Source: Batillaria attramentaria
Lineage: Eukaryota > Mollusca > Gastropoda > Batillariidae
Assembly (NCBI GenBank): GCA_018292915.2
Contig: JACVVK020000326.1
Coordinates: forward strand, 114,501-178,500
DNA length: 64,000 bases
Direction of reading: 5' to 3'
Positions within the stretch are counted from its first letter, which is position 1. Each line of letters begins with the position of its first letter. The notes below the pieces were generated by a model that was not told the origin of the DNA, did no database searches, and saw only the letters and a program-made list of their open reading frames with translations. The position numbers and the translations under genes were made by a program. Shown piece after piece: positions 9,510-22,100 of this stretch.

Positions 9510-12500
9510 TTATGCAACATCTGGTGGTTGGTCAAGTTCTTCCTCAGGTGGGTTTTCATCAGCGTTCTCTAGAGTTGTCCCCAGAATGGTCTCGATGTCT
9601 TCGAGTGCCCCCTAAAAGACAATGATTTGTTGGTAAAAGCACAAGCATGGGCATAGGAAAAACGCCTACTGCAAAGGGGAAGAAGAGATTACAAGAAAAT
9701 ATAATGCACTGTGCAATGGAGAAAGCACCCCTCTGGTGGTAGCAGCAAAAGAAAAAAAAGAAACCGGGTGGAGGAGGGGGGGACAAACAAGAATAAATGG
9801 GGGGGGGGGGGGGACAAAATGTAACGGCAGGAAAAACCAAAATTATGGTCCCTTTACAACTGGTCTAGCTATTAGAATTTACATATGAAGTGACAAACAG
9901 AAAAAAAAAAGAAGAAGTCATGACTACCTCACTGTTCATACAACCCCCTCCTCCAAACGGAAGGGGGACAGAGACAGCACGGAGGGGGGTAGAAGCTAAA
10001 CATTTGAACGGAGGCGAATGGCTAGCACAGTCATGCTTACCTTGAAGTTGGATATGCCTTGCATGTTGGGAGCAGAAATCTCTTGATGAATGACGGACAG
10101 GTTGCGGGCAAAAGTGGCGAGCGCACCTTGCAAGTTGTCTCCAACAGTTCTGATGAGGAAAAATAAGCCAATTATGTAAGTACATTCCAAAGCAAAGCAG
10201 CCATAATTACAAGAGACTGTACAAATGCAGGGCACATGTATTAATTTCCAAAGAGTAATTTCAGTAGCACAACACAAAGTTCAGTATCTTGCACAGTGTT
10301 CCAGGCAAGATATGTTTTGACAGTGGTCTCAGGCTTGGGTTTTCTTTTCTTCCTCTTCACCAATGCGTTTTTTTGTTGTTGTTTTTTTTAAATCTTTTTT
10401 GGATTTTTAGGTTTTATGTCACGCTGGGGAGGGCATGGAGGCACATTATCAATCCCTGACCTACAGAAGCTGTTTACACTACAATCCGGCTTCAACCCAA
10501 GTTGGCATCGACTCGGGTAGGACTCAGATCAATAGCGTTTCCACTACATCCTCTGCAAGTCTATCTCTGACAGTACCATAGGACCTTGATGAAAGCATCA
10601 TAATACCAGCTGCAAGTTTTGGTCTTCAGACTGGGGAATTGCTGAGAGAAAACGTAGGCCAGGATGCAGATCGAGGCAGCGGCCTGCTGGGGGACCACAG
10701 AGGCAATGCCCCACTTAAGAAAACAAAATTTAGCAGTTTTTAAAGGTATCTCCTGGCACCCTGAAGTGAAATACTGCCTTGATACTGACATGCAAGAATC
10801 ATAAAATGAATTTAGACTGTCCCGCAATTATAGCATATATAACAGGCATCTGGATACATGACTGCATGTGCAACCTTCTTCCTCCTTCCATTTCTTGGCT
10901 GAAACTTAGACTTTTTGGCTGAAAGGATAGGAAATTTGGCTGAAAATTGCCAAATGACTGAAAATTCCCCAGCCTGGGTCTTAAATGCCGGTTGGCCCCA
11001 GACCCAGGTTCAACCCTGTTCCATAGCAGGGTTGAACCTGGGTCGCTTTTAACCCTTTTCTGCCTAACACAGCCACAGTGCAGTGTACCCCTGCTGCCTT
11101 GGGCTGCCGTGATGAAAACACAGAATTTTGGGTAGTGTTATTTGAACGGGCATAACTTTTTTTTTATTTGTGGAGCAATTTTCATGAAACTTGGTTTTTG
11201 AATAGGTAAGACCCTACTGAAGCTTACTGTAATTTCTTGTTGCGGTTACCATGGTTATGACTTGGTAGCGAACTTCTTCTTCGATTGTTTCGAGTTCTGG
11301 CACTACCACGATCGGCATGGCTTGGGCCAGCCGCATGGAAGGCTTCTACTTCACTTTCAGGCGAAGATTCGTCACTTTCATGCACAAAATCAGCATTATC
11401 GGAGTCTGACTTGACTCTAGGTCGCTAGCACTATTGCTATCGAGCGCAAGTTCGTGTAAAACTTCGGCGCCCGTTAGGAGTCGCTTTCGTGCCATTTGTC
11501 GTTCAAAATTCGAGTGAAAACCACCATCAAAGACTCAAACGCAGGCAGTGGTCTCATAGGAAGGGAAACAACACCATAAACCTGCTTTTGAATGCTTAAA
11601 AGCTGGATCAGGATACGATTTGGACCGCTAGTTGTCATTACGGGTATACTCGTAGCCCGGAGCTGGTTGCTGCATGGCTGTTACGAGTATACTCGTAGCC
11701 CGTCAGGAAAGGGTTAACCCTGGTTGGTTAAATGTAAACGCAGCAACCCGGGGTCCAACCAGGGTTCAACCCAGTAACATTGGCAAGTGTAAACAGCCTC
11801 ACATACTCACATCATTCCCAGTCGTTCCCTGTTGAAACTGTCAATCAGCGTGAACACCGTACCCTGCTTCTCCTGTGAGGAAGAAAAAGCGAGCACTGTA
11901 TCAGTAATAATTATTAGTGAACCACCAAGACACAAAATTTCTATCTGGAAAATCACTACAGCATAGGAGACACGACATTTTCGAGTGTCTGTAAATCATA
12001 ATGGCTGTGTACACATGATCAGCTTCTAGCTCGAAACCAGGAACGTGAACTAACATTTATTTTTACTGGATGCCAGAAAAAGAAATCACCTGAAGGTCTT
12101 GAAAGGAGTTCCACTATAAACAAACGTTGAGAAGGCGAGTCGAAAACAGGGTCATGTTTTTTGTTTGTTTTTGTTTTTTAAATGTACACCACAGTAACAC
12201 AACCACACATTATCCTCGTAAATACCTTGATGTCATATCCAATGCCATGCGCCCGACACATCTGGAAGAAGACGCTGTAATGGACGACAGCCAGGTTGGT
12301 ATGCAGGAGGCGTGTGCTTACCACACAGTAACGCTGCATGGACTCCTGCTGCACATCACAAAATGAAGCCTGGTCAGCAACAAGTAAACAACAGCTATAA
12401 CAATAAAACAAACTTCATACCTCCACCCCCAGCCCCTCCCCCTTCCCCTCCCCCACCCCCCAGCTAGAAATGCACACAGAACACATTAACACTGATTTGA

Positions 12501-13881
12501 AGGAGCCCTATTCCATATCTAGGGACTGAAAATAACACCTAATGTATGGGAAAAAGTCCTATAGATCTGGGTCCTCTATTCTGTAGGTTTCTGTTCAGTG
12601 CACTTTGGACGGACATGGGAAGGACACAAGATAACACCCCATCCCCCCAACGCCCCTGCTAAAAAAAAACAACAACAAAAAAACAAGCAACAACAAAAAA
12701 CAAACAAAAACAATGAACACACACACACACACACAAAAGTGAACAACAACAACAAAAATTTAAAATCACTAAACAAAAACAAAGAAGAATTTACATCGTC
12801 TTCCTCCGCATTCATGGACCCAGCAAGCCTTCGTCGACGTACTTTCTTCTCTGTTTTGGGGGGGCTGATGGTGAAGGCGTGGTTTGAGGGGTTGAAATTG
12901 CCATTTGTGACATATCGAGTCAACTGGAACATGGCCACATTGTCGCTGTAGTGAAATCGAAGGTCCAGCGCCCACACGATCTGCTCCATCTGTCACACAA
13001 AAAACTGGTTACCGGACTTCATGAACCACATTCTACCTGCTGGAAACCAGGTATATATTGGTATACTTGTGGATATATATACCCAGCATTGGCCGGGTTG
13101 ATGATATGATCTGTCTAGTAAGTGCTTTCTGGTCTCCCTGTTTGGCAATACATGGTAGAAAAGGACATTAAACTCCAATTTTCTGAGATTTTTTTGCTTG
13201 TTTGTTTAGTTTTTTTCTATAGCAATTTCGAAAAAAAAAAAGAAAAGAGTGGCAATGAAGCTGTCAGTGACTGAAAGGAATGGGATCATCCAAGCACGCA
13301 TTTGAACTTGAAGTGCTCACTACCACTGGGAATAAAACACTTGCACGCACTTGCGGACAGTGCACAGGACAACACTTACCGTTCTGGAGTTGATAAAAGT
13401 GACAAAGGAAATGGACACGTATCCGATGATGCCACGCGACTTGCAGGCAGTGCCTATGTGTTTGCACATTGCATTCAGGACCGCTGGGTCGACGGACGCC
13501 TGAGGCATCGACAGCCCCCAGCACTTGAGATCGCTTTCTGCATGAAGCTGATCGCCATTGCAGAGTATTTCCAGCTGGCCGGAGGGCTCTATCAACATGT
13601 CGACTGTCAGTGCTGTGGTGCTTTCCTCCGGTGGACAGGCCTCAATCACACCACCTGGAAAGTTGTACGAGTAATTACTTTTTTTTCTTGTTTTTTGTTT
13701 TACAGCACCACAAGTGACTTAGAGTGCATAAACCCTAGTCAATAAGGAGCATGGCGAAGCTTATTCAATGAATGCGTTTGCATATAACTGATGACTAGAA
13801 ATGTATCTAAGAGCTGAGACTGCACATCATCCACAAAATCTGCCTTACAAAGTCACCTATCCTGCCAGAATTAGCCACAAT

Positions 13882-13947
<66 letters not shown>

Positions 13948-16144
13948 ACATGCTGTATGTCAGCGAACCACTTGCGTGAGAATTTAACAGACAGGTACAA
14001 TCCCTTATGGACGCCATACAGATCGAAACACACACTCAGAACACCTAACTGGTCTCTCAAATCCCCCAACCCCCCTACCCCCACTCCCAAACCCCATTCG
14101 CAAGCACACCTTCAGATATGGTCACTGACTGGTAAATATGCTGCACACATACCTTGAGCAAGGAAATGCGAGAGAAATTCCGACCATGTTGGGTACACCT
14201 CAGTATCACATGGCACAGCATGCTGCTCGAGAATATCTGGAATCTCTGCATGGATTTTGATGTAGGCCGCTTCCTGCAATAAGAGCGATCAGGGTCACCA
14301 TTTCAATGCCGCTACTGCTAAAGCTCAGGAGGTGTTCTTTTTTTTTTTTGACAGAGAGCTGAGAGAGAGAGAGAGAGAGGTGTGTGGGGATTGAGGAGAG
14401 AGAGAATGAGCAGAGCGAGTGAATGTGCAGAGTAAATGCCGAAATGAGCTCGTATCAACGGGTGTTCAATGTGATAGTAAATTTGTATGTATGTGATAGT
14501 GTTTTAATAATTCTTGATTTGAAGTAATTCTACTGGCCAAGACTGTTCGTTTTACTCAATTTCTCTTATGTGTATATTTATAGTCTTATTTATTAAAATA
14601 TTTATTGTGTGTTTACTAGTATGCGGGCCAGAAATGCAATTTCCCTTTTTGGGATCAATAAAGTATTCTGTATTCCGTATCACCAAAAACCTTGTGTTCT
14701 GAAGGCCCGCCTTCCGTCAAATCTACGCTCACAAAATGAAATCATTTGGTAGTGTCTAAAATTTACCTCTTTCAAGTCTGCACAGTGACAGCATCTTACA
14801 GAGCTCTACATATCACGAGGATAGACTCTTTTGAGCTTACAACAAGTGTACTCACAAGCGTAACTGTTTCAAAATGTAAGCTGGGTTCTGTGAAGATTAG
14901 TAAACATACAGGTAACTGCTGAGAAAGGTCACTGGCAGGGAAACTACTGAGTACGTTCTGGATAATGATCAGTTACCTGTGCCCACTTCTTGCTCCACTT
15001 GTCACCGTAACGAAACGCCTCTTTCTGAGCCCACTTGAAGCACTTGAGATGGTCTGTGATATTGCAGTACGCTATCCCACGACCATCAAACTCATCATCC
15101 AACTTGAACAGCCATCGCTTCACTGACAGGTACTCCGTCACCAGCTGGGCTAGGCACTCGTGCAACTTTACAAAAAAAGAGGGGCAGGTATTTATGTTGT
15201 TGTCTCCGAAGTTCCTCCAGTTATAAGCAAGCATGCATTATGGGAACTAGAATTCCCCCCCAGGGGGAACACCACAAATTTCCCTTACAACAGCAGTGAG
15301 ACAAGAAAGACATACAAATGCCAGTACTTCTACCAATACAAGCCCCACACTGACCAGGTGGACCTCCATAGCAGCATCATACCACCAACCTCATCCTCAA
15401 TATGATGCACAAGAAAAAAACTGCCCCGAGCTTAAGCCCTCCCTGGATTCCGCCAGCAAAACTCACGGATTACCACTGGAGCTGACAAAGATTTGGGATA
15501 GCTCTCTTCCACAGTACCCCCCCCCCCCCCCCCCCAAAAAAAAAACAAAAAAACAAAAAAAAAACACACACAAAAAAACCCAAAAAAAACAACAAAAAAC
15601 AAAACAAAAAAACACACACACGCACATACAAAACAACCTACACACATACAACGAACCACGCAAATACCCCCCCCCCCCCACCGCCCCCCAAAACAAAAAG
15701 AACCCCAAACCACACACCTGCTGAAAGCTGTATATGTCATATTCCCCAGGTGGGACGTCAATGTTGGCCGATGCGAATATTCGCTTGCAGCCGGACTTGG
15801 TGGAGTAGAGGCCAGCCATCTCAGGGTCTGGGCTCAACACTGGCAAATCTAGCTCCTCCGCCACTGACACATCGTCCTTGTGGGGAATGTTGGTCACGAT
15901 GTAGGCCGTGCGACCTCGCACCAAGTTGGAGATGCGCTTCAGGGTGCGAGGGGAGTACTTCAGGAGGGTTGCCAAACACATCCGGTGGGCCTGGTGAGGA
16001 ATATAAAAAAAAAAAAATTAAAGCAAATTAAAATTCATTTACACTGTCTCACCCTTTGCTTTGTTTTTGTTACTGATGTTAGTTCAACTTTTTTTTGGGT
16101 TGCCGCTTTTTGATTGGATTGGTTTGGTTGGAGAATTTGTGTTT

Positions 16145-16175
<31 letters not shown>

Positions 16176-19100
16176 TTTAAAGATTTATCTTTTGTACTTT
16201 GTGTATTCTTCATCCTCATTCTCTTCACGCCCTCTTCAAGCTTAGTTCTTTCTCTCTCTTGCAGGGGGAGCCGGAGTGGCTGAATGGTAGAGCGTTGGAC
16301 TTCTAATGCTCGGGTTGTGAGTTCGTATCCCGGCTGGAGCCAAATATTTGTGCTGGCTTTTTCATCGTTGCCCTGTCTTTGATATCACCCGTATGTGGTG
16401 GAAAAGGACGTTAAACCCCAAAACACCCACCCACCCTCCTTCTCTGTTGCAGTGCCCACCATTTCCTTTTTTATTTCTGGCATTCCCACGGCAGGTTTTG
16501 GTAAAAAAAAAGAAAAAAAAAAAGAAAAAAGAACTCCATCATGCAGGTACACAAGCGGACTTACAGGAAAACTTTTGATGGCCTCAGGAACAAGGATCTT
16601 GTATCGGTCGGACATGTCGCACTGCTCCTCAACATCTCCAGTGGCAACAGCGGACGACAACCCCAGCAGCTTGGAGTAGTACTGCAATGTCTCATCACTA
16701 AGGGGTACTGGTGATACGAAGATCACGTCAACGTTCGGGTCTGCAACAAAGGCAAATGAAGTACGGAAATGTTTCGGTAAAAGACACAAGGAGGGACACC
16801 GTTATCTGCTTTTCACTAACCCAGTCACCAGCACTGTGTGGAATATTCCTTTTCATTTTTAAAAAAAAACTACTTTATTATCCCTTTCGGGAAATTCGGG
16901 CTGCCTCCCCCGAGGAAGCACGTTGCCGCGGTGCAGCGCCACCCAATACTTATCCTTCCTTTTTTTTTTCTTTTTTTTAAAACAATTTTGCAATTTTGCT
17001 GGGGGAGGAAAGCCGGATAAGTCAGAGAGAAACCCCCGATGAGCAGCCCGGCAGCCACAAAAAAGCGGTATCACATATCACAAGCTTGACCTGGGCTCGA
17101 ACCCACGCTTCATAGCCGTGATATTGGTGACGGCCGTTCAGTAGTGCAGCGGCTAAATCTGACGCGCTACCTATTAGACCACCGCTCACCCAACAAATGT
17201 GTCATTTACTTTGCTAAGATGTCAGGCTTTGTGTTCAGTGGTTCCATATCCATAATAAAAAAGCCATGGGCCATGGTATAACATATGATTTCAACATGTC
17301 TGCACTGATAGTTGTCTATTCCATCCATCTGAAGATGACGTGCTTTAGTGCTGACAGACTGCTGTGGCAAGTATGTGGTCAAACTGTTTGACATGAACAC
17401 ACAAACACAATGATAAGGACAACGGACTATCTTATAAATGATTTTATTACATATATATTGTACATGTAGCCTTATGGTTACGCATGTATGTGCCATCCAT
17501 GATCACAGATTTTGCACTGGCAAATGCCAACGCGAATATAAGTACACATACAGTAAAACGAATACAGTAAAAATAGCTAAAGTGTGTAAGGCAATGAGAA
17601 TGTACATGTGTCCATTGTCTGACTGTAACGTATAAGCAACAACAGTAGACTGTCCATTGCCCCCCCCCCCCCAGCAAACAGTACTACAAGTAACTGTTTT
17701 TACCATACACTGTTTCCTATAGTAATGCATACCATTGTCAAATGTTTTTTACAGTTACAGTCGAACCTGCCAAAGCGGTCACCTGTATAAGCCATGTCAC
17801 TGTCTAACCTGGTCACCCCAGAGGATCCCCTGACATGCTAACTGTTGACATGTCACCCTGGATAACCCGGTCACACCTGTCTAAGGCGGTCAGTTTGGCC
17901 CCGTCCCTTGGGTGACCGCCTTACACAGGTTTGACTGTACTGATGGTGACCACGATGACTGATGAGAACATACATATTGCTGTGTACCCATACTTAAAAA
18001 ATGAGAAATAAAAACAAAACAACAACAACAACAAAAACTGTTTGACATAATATGATAATGCTGATCCACTAGACCTTAACTTTTTGACCACAGTGCAAAA
18101 TCTGGGAAAGTAAGGTAAAAAAACCCCAAAAAAACCTTACTTTTCGACCAGGCACCAAAAATCTGTCCCTAAGTTTTCAACCAGACCAGCAAAACTGTGA
18201 GGCAACCTGAATGTCAAATGTCCAGAAAAAGTGAACCTAATTGATAAAACTTTGCAGATTTGCCAGTCGGGCTTTTATTCGCGTTGTTGGTGCTTCCAGT
18301 AGTTTCCCTTCTCTGCTTCCATTTTCAGCCGTCTAGCAAGTTTCGGTTGTTGTGGTGGACCGTTTCAGAGTTTAGAAGGTGGAAAATATTCATGTGTATC
18401 ATCAAAAAGGCAAGGAGGATATGGTGATTAAAATATTAGGTACGGTCTATGTTATGTATTGATGTTCAAGCACACAATAATGACAAACACAGTTCTGTCT
18501 GTTTCTTGTGTATTCAGCTCTTAGATGTGATGTGGGGATTTGGTCTAGTGGTTAAGGCATCCGACTTCGGATCCTGAGCTGCCAGGTTCGAGTCCCCGGT
18601 GGGCAGGAATATGGTGGGATTTTTCCTTACCATATCGAGTCAAATCCATGTGGAGACTCGTTTATGGTGCCTGTCTCGCCTTCGTGTACACATGCACGCA
18701 CACACATCAAGTGTGCACGCTAAAAATCCCACGTTCATCTTTCGAAGAAGAGTAGGCTGTGGCCGGTGTCGTGGTAAAACAGAAATACTGTCGCACGCAC
18801 CAGAGTGAATAGCAGGGTGGAGGTTTGCACATAAAGTAGCGCTTAGCAGCAGCAGGCTTTCACTGCTTCGTCCTCCAGCCCTGCGGCGCCGTGAGCATTT
18901 CAGCAGAGATGGATATGTGCGCCAAGGAGAAGTCTACCATACCATACCATACCATGTGTTACTGGGGAAGGCAAGCGGCAGTCTCTGCTATCTTGTCTGC
19001 AGTCACGTAGTCACTAAGGAATTTGGCGGGAGACTAAACATGAATATGGATAACCTGTCTATATAAGGCTGGTCCATAAATGGTCGATACTCTACCGGTT

Positions 19101-22100
19101 CTGGTTGCTCTCTACTCTAGTCTGCCTATTCTAGCCGGTAGTCTGTTCATTCGCTGCACTACTGTCTCTTATAATGTCAGTTCATAACAGTCTACAACAG
19201 TTTTTGTGCATTTCAAGACCCTCTGATGCAAGATACTGTTTCAGGTAGCGTTGTTTACTAGCCTACCAGCGTACATGGTGTTCAGTGAAGATGGCTGGAC
19301 ATCAAAACTGAAACTAATTGTTTTTGCACCATGGTTTTTGACCAGACCTTCAAATTCAAGATTTTTTTTTTTTTTTTAGCGTAAAAGGCGGTAAAAAAGT
19401 TAAGGTTTTTACGGTATCACCACCATTAGCTGATTACTTACCCTGAATATCACAGAGCCTTGCCATCTGTGTGTTCTGACGCATGCTCATACTGATGCTT
19501 TCTCGGATTTTCTGGTTGAGGCCGAGAGAGGGGATATGGATGACCACCCGCTTGGACTTCTTGATCCGATCCCAAGATGCTGCAAATTTCTGTCGAGGAG
19601 ATAAACAGGGGACAGAATGACTTTTTGTTGTCAGACTGTGAGACATGCAGGCATAATGAGAAAATGGTGGTAGCCCGCATAACTTTTTTTAAGGTCAGTG
19701 ATCCTTTTCTCCCCATCCTCAGCTGATCCTACTCCTGTGCTGAAGCGCTATCACTATCACTAATCACTGTATCTAATTACTGACTGTTGGAATTTTGCTG
19801 GGGAGTTGGTGGTGGGGTGGGGTGGGGTGGGGTGAGGTGGGGTTGGTTTTAAAGGGTAGGAAAATCCTCCACAGATGGACAGTAGCTGCCAATATGGCAG
19901 ATTACAGTCACATATGCAATCCACTCATCCACAGCGATGACCCTGGGAGCAGTCAGCCAAGTGATGCATAACAAATGAGCCACCTGCAGAAGCACTGCTA
20001 ACTCATACTGTCTTGTGAACCAGCGGTCTTACCTTGTTCCTTCGTCTGAAGTTATCAAGATGTCGAGCGCGAGTGTCCCGCAGCTGCGATCGCATCTGTG
20101 CCATCTTGATGTGCATGACCCAGGAGATGGCGATCACGCCAGCAGCCCACTTCAAGCGGCGGTACTCCAGGTACTGGGAGCGATCTCGGTACCGTCGCCA
20201 AGACGACTGGATCTGGGTGGCTGCTACATTGCTGCCATCAGGACCCATGAAACGACGGCCCTGAAAAGTGGAATATTTTGCAATCTGGTTGAAAGTGTAT
20301 ATGAGGAGGAGCTGAAGAAGCTTTCTTGATTTTTAGCACACAAATTAAAAAAAAAAAAAAAGTGGGTTTTTGTGGGGTTTTTTTTCTTCTCCTATTGGGA
20401 GCCATTTAGTGTCATATTCAGGACCATGACAGGAAGTCTGTGCAAACATGGTATTCCTTCATGTACCAGCTCTGAAAAGCATCACAGACACTCTACCATT
20501 TCCTCCCTTGTATAACTAAGTTTCGCCGTAAGAAGACAGAGATTCTGATGTGAAACCAGTCATACAGCTACCACTAATGATTCCTCCAATTTGGAAATAT
20601 TTTATAAACTTGAAAAATGAACTAAAAAAAATATTAAAGAGAACCCCTTCAACCACTTACCTAAATGCTGTCAAAGTTAAATCAAGAAGATATATCACTG
20701 CCATACAAGTACATTTTGGAACTTACAGGTTTGAATATGATGGCCTCCACATCGTCTCTGTTGACTATGACAGACAAAAGTTCCGGGATGCCCGGAGCCT
20801 TCTCCAGTTCAAACTCTACAGCCAGATCTGCCAGTCTGCACAGACAGGCAAGTGAAAAATCACCAGCTGTGCCCACATAAATGAAGCACTACTTTGTACA
20901 TGAGCATTCATGAAAAGCATCTGTATATTGTATGAATTTAAACATGAGGCATGGATGCCTATGGAGATTCAAATCTGTGTTTCGGTACATGTTTATGCTT
21001 GTCAAGGCTTTAGAGGTTTTGAACTGCACGTCAGCATGCACACACAGTTAAAAATGCACCAGTGATTGAAACTGTATACCAGTGTGCACATATCAAATTG
21101 TGGTGGCTGACACAAAATGTCGGTAACGCAGAAATGCCAAAACTGTACTCCACTGATTATTTCAGCATTGGTAATGCATTCCGTCCACAACGAAACCGTA
21201 ACTGACATTTAAGTCACCATCCACATTGGTAATTTTGTGCTTTGTCCATGAAAGAAGTCTGCATATATTTCTTTTCTCCAAGTTAGCAGTTTACTGTTGG
21301 TATATGCCTTTGCCTGCTCTTCTAGTAGTGGGAAAAGCCAACCCCTGAGCCACTGGGAACCAAGTGAGCCACAGGTGGTCTACCCAAGCCTCTCGTTTTG
21401 TCTTCTAAGCACGGTTTTCTGATCTTCTTTGACACACTGGCTGTCTTTTTTGTTCACAAATGTTTCGTAAAATAAATTTGAGCTCTTACTTGTCACCATG
21501 GATGAAGGCCATTGGCACAGCGTAGTTGGTCAGCATTCTCTCCAGGTGCTTCAGCAATGTAACAATGCTGCACGATGAAAACAATAAAAATTAGTAAAAG
21601 CTGTTGATGATTATATGATACTGTTTCCTCATTATATGCCACTCTGCCTGAAAAATTAATGCTTTAAAACAAGCATGTACTGACAATAATCAGCGCACAC
21701 TTGATTTTAATTGATTGTGACGAATAAGCTGCTGCAAATTCACATTTCAGGAAATGTAAAAATTTTGTGATGCTTTTCTGAACAGGGTTATCGACAGTGT
21801 GAATAAAAGCAACATAACGCTAGACAGTCTTTGTCAGGATTTAATTACGTCCAACAGAACAGTTGTCAATGGTGACCGAGATGGGACGTACTGATCGATG
21901 TATTATCTACATACACAGGGTTATCTACAGGGTTATCTTATTCTCTACCTACAGGCCCCCAAACGTACTCATCTGGACAGTGGTTCCAAGTGAGAGTGTC
22001 TGACAGATCTATTGTTTTCAGAGAGTTTCATAAGTGTTTATACTTACCATCCCCAAATAAGGCAGTAGTGCTGTTTAAATGCCAGGAACTCGGGCTGTGC

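Larger units (their letters stand above)
10469..11797. mobile_element. Outer DNA transposon/MITE carrying a nested insertion
   Basis: Ends are inverted: 'gctgtttacac' at 10469 and 'gtgtaaacagc' ending at 11797. Both flanks of the inner TTAA element contain matching inverted motifs of the AACCC(A/T)GGTT type, including a hairpin with 18-nt arms at 11001-11018 and 11027-11044. The outer element ends 14 nt from the IQCH exon at 11811-11872. Extent is approximate and the family is not identified. Confidence 0.5.

Noticed and set aside
10561..10827. Minus-strand frame with [23 protein letters not shown], looked like an IQCH exon
   Set aside because: The flanking IQCH exons (11811-11872 and 10041-10149) join directly in phase (AT|A) and give the conserved [19 protein letters not shown] continuity. 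No donor in this frame matches, and it lies inside a mobile element.
15432..15761. Phe/Val/Cys-rich minus frames over A/C-rich tracts (also 27868-28202, 56654-57130)
   Set aside because: Low-complexity homopolymer and CAAA repeats; only the true exon end at 15718 is coding.
18540..18610. Possible true tRNA genes at 18540, 16270, 25180, 52270 and 63600
   Set aside because: Each has A and B boxes but is followed by a conserved SINE body that recurs elsewhere in the window.
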